This document shows positions 19,884 to 26,968 of a stretch of 64,000 nt of DNA, piece after piece. Numbering within the stretch: position 1 is the first letter of the stretch; every line of letters begins with the position of its first letter. The notes beneath the pieces are model-generated. The model was not told where the DNA came from. It did no database searches and was given only the letters and a program-made list of their open reading frames with translations. This stretch comes from Nocardioides sp. InS609-2 (GTDB lineage Bacteria; Actinomycetota; Actinomycetes; Propionibacteriales; Nocardioidaceae): contig NZ_CP060034.1 in NCBI RefSeq assembly GCF_023208195.1, positions 3,224,001 to 3,288,000 on the forward strand. The letters are read 5' to 3'. Made by a program: the position numbers and the translations under genes.

Positions 19884-21472
19884 ACGACTTCGTCAAGCCA
19901 ACCGTCGACTACTTCGAGCTCACGCCGCTGCTGATCGTCTTCGGTGTCGCGTGCGCCGGCGTACTCATCGAGGCGTTCGTGACTCGTGCACACCGCTACG
20001 TCTCCCAGAGCGTGCTCGCCGTCGGTGGTCTCGCTGCCGCGCTGGTCATGGTCGTGTTCGTGGCCCGTGAGGTGCCGACGTACGCCGACGGCTCGGCCCG
20101 TGGCGTTCTGGCTGTCGGGGGCACGCTCGCCCTCGACGGTCCCACGCTGTTTCTCTGGGGCCTGATCCTGGTGCTGGCGATCCTCGGCGGACTGCTGTTC
20201 GCCGAGCGCCACCTCGACGGCGGCGTCTCCGCCTTCGCCGGCCAGGCAGCCGCTCTGCCCGGCACCGAGGCCGAGCGCACCGCCTCGACCAGAGGTCTCG
20301 ACCACACCGAGGTCTACCCGCTGCTGATGTTCGCGGTGTTCGGCATGCTGCTGTTCCCGGCGGCCAACGACCTGCTGACGATGTTCGTGGCGCTCGAGGT
20401 GCTGTCGCTTCCGCTTTACCTGCTCACCGGGCTGGCGCGCCGCCGCCGGCTGCTGAGCCAGGAGGCCGCGCTCAAGTACTTCCTGCTCGGCGCCTTCTCC
20501 TCCGGCTTCTTCCTGTACGGCGCGGCGCTGATCTACGGCTACACCGGCTCCATGCAGTTCGGCCAGATCAGCGAGGCCGTCCGCAACGACGTCGACAACC
20601 GCGCGATGCTGCTCGTTGGCCTCGGACTGCTGGCCGTCGGCCTGCTCTTCAAGGTCGGCGCTGCGCCCTTCCAGGCCTGGACCCCCGACGTCTACCAGGG
20701 CGCGCCCACACCGGTCACCGCGTTCATGGCGGCCGGCACCAAGGTCGCCGCGTTCGGTGCGATCCTGCGACTCTTCTACGTCGCGTTCGGCGCCGACCGC
20801 TGGTCATGGCAGCCGATGATGTGGGTCATCGCGATCCTCACGATGCTCGTCGGTGCCGTGCTGGCGCTGACGCAGACCGACATCAAGCGACTGCTGGCCT
20901 ACTCGTCGGTTGCGCACACCGGCTTCATCCTCACCGGCGTCCTCGGTGTGCAGGCGAGCACCGCCATCAGCCGGGGCGAGATCACCTCGCTTCAGGCCGT
21001 GCTGTTCTACCTCGCCACCTACGGCCTCTCGACCCTCGGCGCCTTCGCGGTGGTCGGGCTGGTGCGCGACTCCGCGGGTGAGGCCACCGCGCTGAGCCGC
21101 TGGGCCGGTCTCGGCAAGGAGTCACCCGTGGTCGCCGGCGTCTTCGCGTTCTTCCTGCTCGCCATGGCCGGCATCCCCCTGACGTCGGGCTTCGTCGGCA
21201 AGTGGGCGGTCTTCTCCGTCGCCCTGGCCGCCGGGGCGTGGCCGGTGGTGGTTGCCGCGATCGTGTCCAGCATCATCGCCGTCTACCTCTACGTCCGCGT
21301 CATCGTGCTGATGTACTTCGCCGACCCGGTCGGGGACGGTCCGTCGGTTGCGCACCCCTCGGTTCTCACCGCCACGACCATCGCGGTCGGGGCTGCTGCG
21401 ACCCTGATGCTCGGCGTACTCCCGGGTCCGCTGCTGGATCTCGCGGCACGTGCTGGAGAATTCATCAGGTGA
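19880..21472 (+). CDS. nuoN: NADH-quinone oxidoreductase subunit N
   Basis: 530 residues; the third antiporter-like subunit, about 14 membrane helices. Seen: LLTMFVALEVLSLPLYLLTGLARR (TM5 Glu), KVGAAPFQAWTPDVYQGAPTPVTAFM (TM7/8), LLAYSSVAHTGFILTGV and GIPLTSGFVGKWAVF (TM12 Lys). Last nuo gene. GTG start overlapping the nuoM stop; its own stop overlaps the start of the downstream polyprenyl synthase. Confidence 0.97.
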   Translation: MNDFVKPTVDYFELTPLLIVFGVACAGVLIEAFVTRAHRYVSQSVLAVGGLAAALVMVVFVAREVPTYADGSARGVLAVGGTLALDGPTLFLWGLILVLAILGGLLFAERHLDGGVSAFAGQAAALPGTEAERTASTRGLDHTEVYPLLMFAVFGMLLFPAANDLLTMFVALEVLSLPLYLLTGLARRRRLLSQEAALKYFLLGAFSSGFFLYGAALIYGYTGSMQFGQISEAVRNDVDNRAMLLVGLGLLAVGLLFKVGAAPFQAWTPDVYQGAPTPVTAFMAAGTKVAAFGAILRLFYVAFGADRWSWQPMMWVIAILTMLVGAVLALTQTDIKRLLAYSSVAHTGFILTGVLGVQASTAISRGEITSLQAVLFYLATYGLSTLGAFAVVGLVRDSAGEATALSRWAGLGKESPVVAGVFAFFLLAMAGIPLTSGFVGKWAVFSVALAAGAWPVVVAAIVSSIIAVYLYVRVIVLMYFADPVGDGPSVAHPSVLTATTIAVGAAATLMLGVLPGPLLDLAARAGEFIR

Positions 21473-22488
21473 CCACCGACCCATCGCTCGAAACCGCTCC
21501 CGGCCTCGCCCTTCCCGTCACCGACCCAGGCCTGGCCGAGCGGCTCGCGGCCCGCATGACCGAGGTCGAGGAGGCGCTGGCCGGGCACGTCCGCAGCCGA
21601 GCGCCGTTCATCACGGAGGCAGCCAGCCACCTGATGGCGGCCGGCGGCAAGCGGTTCCGGCCGCTGCTGGTGCTGCTCGCGGCCGAAGCGGGCGACACCG
21701 CCGAGTCCGACGAGGTGATCCGCGCGGCCTGCGTGGTCGAGCTGACCCACCTGGCCTCGCTCTACCACGACGACGTGATGGACGAGGCCGACCTACGCCG
21801 CGGCGCCGACTCCGCCAATGCCCGCTGGGACAACCACGTCGCGATCCTCACCGGGGACTTCCTGTTCTCGAAGTCATCCGAGCTGACCGCCGACCTCGGC
21901 GCGGACGCCGTACGCATCCAGGCGCAGACCTTCACCCAGCTCGTCGAGGGCCAGATCCTCGAGACGGTCCAGCCCGGCCCGGGCGAGGACCCGCTCGCCC
22001 ACTACCTCGAGGTGGTCGCGGGCAAGACCGGCGCCCTGATCGCGACGTCCGCGCGCTACGGCGCCCGCTTCGGTGGTGCGACCCCCGAGGTCGAGGAAGC
22101 CCTGACGCAGTACGGCGAGATCGTCGGCGCGTCCTTCCAGCTCAGTGACGACATCCTCGACATCGCGTCCGAGTCGGCCGACTCCGGCAAGACCCCGGGC
22201 ACCGACCTGCGCGAAGGCGTCCCCACGCTGCCGGTGCTGATGGCCCGGGCCTCCACCGACTCGGCCGACGCCCGGCTGCTCGAGCTGCTCGACGCCGACC
22301 TCACCGACGACGCGCTGCACGCCGAGGCGCTGGCCCTCCTGCGTCAGCACCCGGCGATGGACCAGGCGCGTGCCTACGTCGCCGAGCGCGCCGCGGAGGC
22401 CAAGGCCCTGCTCGCGATCCTGCCCGCCGGCCCGGTCCGCGAGGCGCTCGAGGCCTTCGCCGACGTCGTGGCCGACCGCTCCACCTGA
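21469..22488 (+). CDS. Polyprenyl diphosphate synthase (trans-type, probable menaquinone side chain)
   Basis: 339 residues. It condenses isopentenyl diphosphate units onto an allylic primer. Both Asp-rich motifs are present: LYHDDVMDEADLRRG (first, DDVMD) and FQLSDDILDIASES (second, DDILD), plus GGKRFRPLLVLL and KTGALIATSARYGARFGG. A GTG start overlaps the TGA of nuoN (GTGA), so translation is coupled to complex I. By context it supplies the long isoprenoid tail of menaquinone, the electron acceptor of complex I; the exact chain length cannot be read here. Confidence 0.9.
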   Translation: MTTDPSLETAPGLALPVTDPGLAERLAARMTEVEEALAGHVRSRAPFITEAASHLMAAGGKRFRPLLVLLAAEAGDTAESDEVIRAACVVELTHLASLYHDDVMDEADLRRGADSANARWDNHVAILTGDFLFSKSSELTADLGADAVRIQAQTFTQLVEGQILETVQPGPGEDPLAHYLEVVAGKTGALIATSARYGARFGGATPEVEEALTQYGEIVGASFQLSDDILDIASESADSGKTPGTDLREGVPTLPVLMARASTDSADARLLELLDADLTDDALHAEALALLRQHPAMDQARAYVAERAAEAKALLAILPAGPVREALEAFADVVADRST

Positions 22489-22496
22489 CGCCGGTC

Positions 22497-22514
22497 TATT
22501 CTCTCGGGAGAGAA
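22497..22514 (+). promoter_or_regulatory. Promoter with overlapping palindrome upstream of the TetR gene
   Basis: TATTCT (22497-22502) fits a -10, and the perfect palindrome TTCTCTC-GG-GAGAGAA covers 22499-22514, so a repressor bound here would occlude the promoter. That is the usual autoregulatory layout of TetR genes. The palindrome could also be the terminator stem of the upstream operon. Confidence 0.5.
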
Positions 22515-22524
22515 GGGGAGTCAC

Positions 22525-23268
22525 ATGCCGTCGAGCGATGCTGTGAAGGATGTCGACGCAGCCCTGGTCCAGGGCGAGGAGCCGCCGTCGAAGTCACGGC
22601 CCCTCGACCATGTTCTGATCGTCGCCGCGGCCATTGCGTACATCGACGAGCAGGGACTCCCTGGCCTCACGATGCGTCGGCTCGGTGCCATGCTCGGAGT
22701 CGAGGCGATGGCGCTGTACCGCTACGTGTCCGGCAAGGAGGAGCTGCTGGACGCGGTCGTCGACGAGTTGGTGGAGGGCATGCGGCTCGACGACGCGGTC
22801 GCGGACGCTCCCCACGACGGCTGGCAGGACTTCCTGCAGCGGCTGGCCCACGGCGTACGCCGGGTGGCGCTGCGCCACCCGAAGGCCTTTCCCTTGGTCG
22901 CATCGCGGCCCCCCGAGGCCCCGTGGCTCCGGCCACCGCTGCGCAGCCTCGACTGGGTCGAGGCATTCCTGTCGGGCCTGAGAGACGAGGGCTTCACCGA
23001 CGAGGCCGCTGTCGCCGCCTACCGTGCATTCACCAGCTTCCTGCTCGGACACCTGTTGCTGGAGGTCTCCGCCCTCGGGGCCGATGTCGGGCCGCTCGAC
23101 GTGCTCGACGATGGCGCCGAGAACCCCGGCGGCCTCGCGGACTTCCCGACTGTTCGTCGACTGCGTCGCGGCCTTTCCGAAGAGCATTCAGGTGCGGAGT
23201 TCGAGGAGGCGCTCAAGGATCTCCTCGACCGGCTTGCGCTCATCCGCAGCGAGCACGCCGACCAGTAG
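22525..23268 (+). CDS. TetR-family transcriptional regulator
   Basis: 247 residues. The N-terminal helix-turn-helix domain spans about residues 30-85 and reads VAAAIAYIDEQGLPGLTMRRLGAMLGVEAMALYRYVSGKEELLDAV, the TetR pattern with the conserved xLYRYVxxKEEL recognition-helix end. The C-terminal part (HPKAFPLVASRPPEAPW ... FTSFLLGHLLLEVSAL) resembles the TetR_C ligand-binding domain of TetR itself and of drug-pump regulators. The ligand is unknown. GGGGAG ribosome site. The nearest possible target besides itself is the downstream channel-like gene. Confidence 0.88.
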   Translation: MPSSDAVKDVDAALVQGEEPPSKSRPLDHVLIVAAAIAYIDEQGLPGLTMRRLGAMLGVEAMALYRYVSGKEELLDAVVDELVEGMRLDDAVADAPHDGWQDFLQRLAHGVRRVALRHPKAFPLVASRPPEAPWLRPPLRSLDWVEAFLSGLRDEGFTDEAAVAAYRAFTSFLLGHLLLEVSALGADVGPLDVLDDGAENPGGLADFPTVRRLRRGLSEEHSGAEFEEALKDLLDRLALIRSEHADQ

Positions 23269-23284
23269 GACGCCGACCAGTAGG
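23255..23284. repeat. 15-bp perfect tandem duplication across the TetR stop codon
   Basis: ACGCCGACCAGTAGG occurs twice head to tail (23255-23269 and 23270-23284). The first copy contains the stop codon of the TetR gene, so the second copy lies in the 3' untranslated region and carries a second TAG. Looks like a recent replication-slippage event. Confidence 0.85.
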
Positions 23285-23354
23285 ACTCTGCCCAGTTGGC
23301 GGCCTCGGGACGTTCGAGGACTTTGGCGTGTCCAAGAAAGTGCGGTTTACAACG

Positions 23355-23384
23355 TTGCCTTCAATGCATATGTGTGGTTAGTTT
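23355..23384 (+). promoter_or_regulatory. Candidate promoter of the TM-helix membrane protein
   Basis: This is a conspicuously AT-rich stretch for the window (about 23340-23400). TTGCCT (23355-23360) is followed after 17-18 bases by TTAGTT/TAGTTT (23378-23384), a reasonable sigma-A-like pair. The transcript would have a leader of about 50 bases with an AAGGA ribosome site. Confidence 0.45.
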
Positions 23385-23442
23385 ACGACGTAATGAAGAT
23401 TCCGGCATCAGTTGGCCCTGCGCACACCGAAGGACAAAGCTC

Positions 23443-24264
23443 ATGCGAGACACCCTGCAGGACAGCCTGAGAGACGGCCTCAGCACCATCGCCGAGTTCC
23501 TGCCGAAGTTTGTGCTGTTCCTGGTCATCCTGATCGTGGGGATGATCATCGCGAAGCTGATCGGCAAGGGACTGAGCGCACTGCTCGAGCGGGTCGGGTT
23601 CGACCGTGCCGTGGAGCGCGGCGGCGTGAAGAAGGCTTTGGCCAACTCCAAGATGGACGCCAGCGACATCATCGCGAAGCTCGTCTACTACACGCTCATG
23701 CTGTTCGTGCTGCAGCTCGCGTTCGGGGTCTTCGGCCCCAATCCGATCAGCGAGCTTCTGACTCAGGTCATCACCTTCCTGCCCAGCCTCATCGTCGCCA
23801 TCATCATCTTGGTGATCGCCTCGTCCATCGCTGCAGCCGTGAAGGTGCTGGTTGAGGGCACCCTCGGCGGACTGTCGTACGGGAAGGCCGTCGCCAATGC
23901 GGCGTCGATCTTCATCCTCTTCCTCGGCGTCGTTGCGGCGCTCAACCAGGTCGGCGTTGCCACCACGGTCACCCTGCCGGTCCTCATTGCGATCCTGGCC
24001 ACGGTGGGTGGCGTGATCGTGGTGGGCGTGGGTGGCGGCCTCGTCAAGCCCATGCAGCATCGCTGGGAGGGCTACCTCACCAAGGCTGAGGCCGAGGCTC
24101 CCCGCATCAAGGAGCACGCTGCGAACGCGCCCAGTGTCAGGGACCAGGCGGACTACGCCAAGGCCCGTGCTCAGGGTGCAACGCAGGACGTGGACCCCGG
24201 AGTCAGCCACGCCGGAGACTCTGGCTACGGTGACTCCTCCACCGAGAGCACGCGCCTGATGTGA
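23443..24264 (+). CDS. Membrane protein with MscS-type conserved TM helices
   Basis: 273 residues beginning MRDTLQDSLRDGLSTIAEFLP. Four to five membrane helices with the repeated pattern of the conserved TM-helix family found beside mechanosensitive channels: FVLFLVILIVGMIIAKLIGKGLSALLERVGFDRAVERGG and a second copy around FLPSLIVAIIILVIASSIAAAVKVLVEGTLGG. There is no soluble MscS beta domain, so it may be a truncated channel-like protein rather than a classic MscS pore. The C-terminus is a polar tail of about 65 residues. The start is set by AAGGA 8 bases upstream. Confidence 0.75.
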   Translation: MRDTLQDSLRDGLSTIAEFLPKFVLFLVILIVGMIIAKLIGKGLSALLERVGFDRAVERGGVKKALANSKMDASDIIAKLVYYTLMLFVLQLAFGVFGPNPISELLTQVITFLPSLIVAIIILVIASSIAAAVKVLVEGTLGGLSYGKAVANAASIFILFLGVVAALNQVGVATTVTLPVLIAILATVGGVIVVGVGGGLVKPMQHRWEGYLTKAEAEAPRIKEHAANAPSVRDQADYAKARAQGATQDVDPGVSHAGDSGYGDSSTESTRLM

Positions 24265-24270
24265 GCAGAG

Positions 24271-24306
24271 CGGGGTCGGGTCCTGGGATTCCCGGACCCG
24301 ACCCCG
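24271..24306. terminator. Bidirectional terminator between convergent genes
   Basis: A 13-bp perfect inverted repeat (CGGGGTCGGGTCC with GGACCCGACCCCG) around a 10-base loop, just after the stop at 24264 and before the end of rarD on the other strand. Confidence 0.85.
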
Positions 24307-24385
24307 TGGCCACTCCTCCGGAGATGGTCCAGTCACCATCTGTCGTGATCGTCGGCTGCAGAGGACCGAACCCGACTGGGCTGCC

Positions 24386-25294
24386 TCACACGGGCGCGCT
24401 CTCCACGGCCAGCTGCATCTGTCGCCGGCGGTGACGCACCGTCTCGAACGTGAACACCGCCAACGCGACCCAGACGAGGAAGAAGCCGGCCCAGCGGCCC
24501 GCTGGCATGTCCTCGTGGAACCACAGCACGCCGAGGGCGAACTGGAGGATCGGGGCGAGGTACTGCAGCAGCCCGAGCGCCACCAGCGGCACCCGAGTGG
24601 CGGCGGCGCCGAACAGGATCAGCGGGATCGCCGTCACGATCCCGGTCGTGGTGAGCAGCAGAGCGTGACTGGTGCCGTGGGACCCGAAGTTGGACGCACC
24701 GGTTGCCACCAGCCAGCAGATGTACGCCGCGGCGAAAGGCCCGGAGATCGCCGTCTCCAGCGCCAACGACTCGACCGCGCCGGCGTCGGCCTTCTTCTTC
24801 GCCAAGCCGTACGTGCCGAAGCTGAACGCCAGCACGAGCGCGATCCACGGCGGCCGGCCGTAGTCGACGGTCAGCACCACGACGGCGAGCGTGGCGAAGC
24901 CCAGGGCTGCCCACTGCAGCCGACGCAGGGTCTCGCCGAGCACGAAGACGCCCATCAGCACGGTCACGAGCGGGTTGATGAAGTAGCCCAGTGACGTCTC
25001 GACGACGCGGCCGTTGTTCACGCCCCAGATGTACGTCGCCCAGTTGATGCTGATGACACCGGCCGCCAGAGTCAGCAGCGCCAGCCGACGCCGGTTGCGC
25101 ACGAGAGCGACGAACTGTGCCCGGCGACCGAGCACCACCACGAGCACGCCCATCGTGATCGCCGACCACAGGATCCGGTGCGCCAGGATCTCGAAGGCCC
25201 CGGCAGGCTCGAGCAGCGTCCAGTAGAGCGGGAACGTGCCCCACAACAGGTAGGCGCCAGCGCCGTAGGCGAGTCCACGGCGCGATTCGACCAC
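24386..25294 (-). CDS. rarD: RarD, EamA-family transporter
   Basis: 302 residues and ten membrane helices in two EamA halves. The RarD subgroup signature is visible: RGLAYGAGAYLLWGTFPLYWTLLEPAGAFEILAHRILWS, NWATYIWGVNNGRVVETSLGYFINPL and LGLLQYLAPILQFALGVLWFHEDMP. An inner-membrane metabolite transporter of unknown substrate (chloramphenicol sensitivity is the historical phenotype). GTG start with TATGCT exactly 6 bases upstream, so it is probably leaderless. Confidence 0.92.
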   Translation of the reverse strand: MVESRRGLAYGAGAYLLWGTFPLYWTLLEPAGAFEILAHRILWSAITMGVLVVVLGRRAQFVALVRNRRRLALLTLAAGVISINWATYIWGVNNGRVVETSLGYFINPLVTVLMGVFVLGETLRRLQWAALGFATLAVVVLTVDYGRPPWIALVLAFSFGTYGLAKKKADAGAVESLALETAISGPFAAAYICWLVATGASNFGSHGTSHALLLTTTGIVTAIPLILFGAAATRVPLVALGLLQYLAPILQFALGVLWFHEDMPAGRWAGFFLVWVALAVFTFETVRHRRRQMQLAVESAPV

Positions 25295-25398
25295 TCGAGG
25301 AGCATAAGCCGCGTCATGCCTCTACGATGATGCCGTCTTCACCGTGGGCGACAAGCACCTGCCCACACATCACCATCGACTCCCAGGGGGAAGTTTCC

Positions 25399-25791
25399 AT
25401 GCGGATTGTCCGCGCACTGATTGCCATGTTCATTGCCGCGCTGCTCGGCACCTCGATCCTGTCCGTGGTCCCGGCCGGTGCCACCGACACGCTGCCCACA
25501 CGCGTCATCACCGGCGAGCGCCAGGCGACGACCTACCGGGCCTTCAGCCTGAAGGGCAACATCGAGGCCTTCCCCAACGGGGAGGCCAACCTGCAGAAGA
25601 AGGCCTGTGGCTCCTGCAAGTTCAAGACGGTCAACAAGGTCAAGACCACTGCCTACGGCAACTACAAGACCAAGATCTTCACGCCTCCCACCGGCAAGTG
25701 GAAGTGGCGCGTCAAGGTCAAGGCCCAGGGCGGCTACGCCACCTCCTACAGCCCGGTCTTCGCCACCTTCTTCAAGGGCAACAAGCGCTGA
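25399..25791 (+). CDS. Small secreted protein of unknown function
   Basis: 130 residues: signal peptide MRIVRALIAMFIAALLGTSILSVVPAGA, then about 100 residues rich in Lys, Gly and aromatic residues with a C-G-S-C pair (KACGSCKF) that may form a disulfide. The alternating hydrophobic pattern (FSLKGNIEAFPNGEANLQ, GKWKWRVKVKAQGGYATSYS) suggests a beta-sandwich like the Ig-type part of the GH16-like protein at the left edge. GGGGGAAG ribosome site before the ATG fixes the start; an upstream in-frame ATG at 25327 would bury the signal peptide. Confidence 0.75.
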   Translation: MRIVRALIAMFIAALLGTSILSVVPAGATDTLPTRVITGERQATTYRAFSLKGNIEAFPNGEANLQKKACGSCKFKTVNKVKTTAYGNYKTKIFTPPTGKWKWRVKVKAQGGYATSYSPVFATFFKGNKR

Positions 25792-25806
25792 CGCTGGTCG
25801 GACGCA

Positions 25807-25837
25807 AGAAGGGCCCCGCCGACGGCGGGGCCCTTCT
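25807..25837. terminator. Strong bidirectional terminator
   Basis: A perfect 14-bp stem (AGAAGGGCCCCGCC with GGCGGGGCCCTTCT) and a three-base GAC loop followed by CTCTC, 15 bases after the stop at 25791 and 21 bases before the end of korB. It serves both convergent genes. Confidence 0.9.
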
Positions 25838-25858
25838 CTCATGTCCGGGGTCGAGGCC

Positions 25859-26968
25859 TCAGACGACCGTCCACGTGTCGCCGCCACCGATCAGCGCGCC
25901 GAGGCGCTCCGTCGGGTCAGCCGCGTTGTCGCCGCTGGCGGTCCTGAGCTGCGCGCGCGCCTGGTCGTCGTACGTCGCGCGCTCGACCTGCCGGAAGATG
26001 CCGATCGGTGACTGGTTGAGGTAACCGGAGTCGGTCAGCCGCGAGATCGCGAACGCCATGGTCGGGTCGGGGCTGTGTGCGTCGTGCACTAGGAGGGCGT
26101 CGGCGCTGACGTCGGCCACGTCCATCACCTTCACGCCGCCGGTCGAGGAGTCGCGGATCAGGCCCTTGGAGCCCTCCCCAGACTCAGACAGAGCCCCGAA
26201 GCGGATCGGCTCGCCGTGCACCAGCGGGATGATCGCGTCGGCCTTGGTGTCGGGGTTCTTGATCGCGTCGAAGGCGCCGTCGTTGAAGATCGGGCAGTTC
26301 TGGTAGATCTCCACGAACGACGTGCCGCGGTGCGCCGCGGCCGCCGACAGCACCGACGTCAGGTGCTTGCGGTCGGAGTCGATGGTGCGCGCGACGAAGG
26401 TGCCCTCGGCCCCGAGCGCCAGCGACACGGGGTTGAACGGGTGGTCGACCGAGCCCATCGGCGTCGACTTGGTGACCTTGCCGGTCTCGGACGTGGGGGA
26501 GTACTGCCCCTTGGTCAGGCCGTAGATGCGGTTGTTGAACAGCAGGATCGTCATGTTGACGTTGCGGCGCAGCGCGTGGATCAGGTGGTTGCCGCCGATC
26601 GACAGCGCGTCGCCGTCGCCGGTGACGACCCAGACCGAGAGGTCGCCGCGCGCGGTCGCGATGCCGGTCGCGATCGACGGCGCGCGGCCGTGGATCGAGT
26701 GCATGCCGTAGGTGTCGAGGTAGTAGGGGAACCGCGACGAGCAGCCGATGCCGGAGACGAAGACGATGTTCTCGCGGCGCAGGCCGAGGTCGGGCAGGAA
26801 GCCCTGCACGGCCTTGAGCACTGCGTAGTCACCGCAACCCGGGCACCAGCGCACCTCCTGGTCGGACGTGAAGTCCTTGCCGGTCTGTGGTGCGGCGTCC
26901 GGATCGACGGTGGGAACCGACTCGATGCCCGACGTCAAGCCGGGGAACGGCAGGTCGGTGGTGGTCAC
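25859..26968 (-). CDS. korB: 2-oxoglutarate:ferredoxin oxidoreductase subunit beta
   Basis: 369 residues; the thiamine-diphosphate-binding subunit. Seen: EVRWCPGCGDYAVLKAVQ (cluster or structural CxxC), VSGIGCSSRFPYYLDTYGMHSIHGRAP, the ThDP/Mg motif GDGDALSIGGNHLIHALRRNVNMTILLFNNRIYGLTKGQYSPTS. With KorA it decarboxylates a 2-oxoacid, most likely 2-oxoglutarate, to the acyl-CoA and reduces ferredoxin. GTG start overlapping the korA stop (GTGA). Confidence 0.94.
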   Translation of the reverse strand: MTTTDLPFPGLTSGIESVPTVDPDAAPQTGKDFTSDQEVRWCPGCGDYAVLKAVQGFLPDLGLRRENIVFVSGIGCSSRFPYYLDTYGMHSIHGRAPSIATGIATARGDLSVWVVTGDGDALSIGGNHLIHALRRNVNMTILLFNNRIYGLTKGQYSPTSETGKVTKSTPMGSVDHPFNPVSLALGAEGTFVARTIDSDRKHLTSVLSAAAAHRGTSFVEIYQNCPIFNDGAFDAIKNPDTKADAIIPLVHGEPIRFGALSESGEGSKGLIRDSSTGGVKVMDVADVSADALLVHDAHSPDPTMAFAISRLTDSGYLNQSPIGIFRQVERATYDDQARAQLRTASGDNAADPTERLGALIGGGDTWTVV

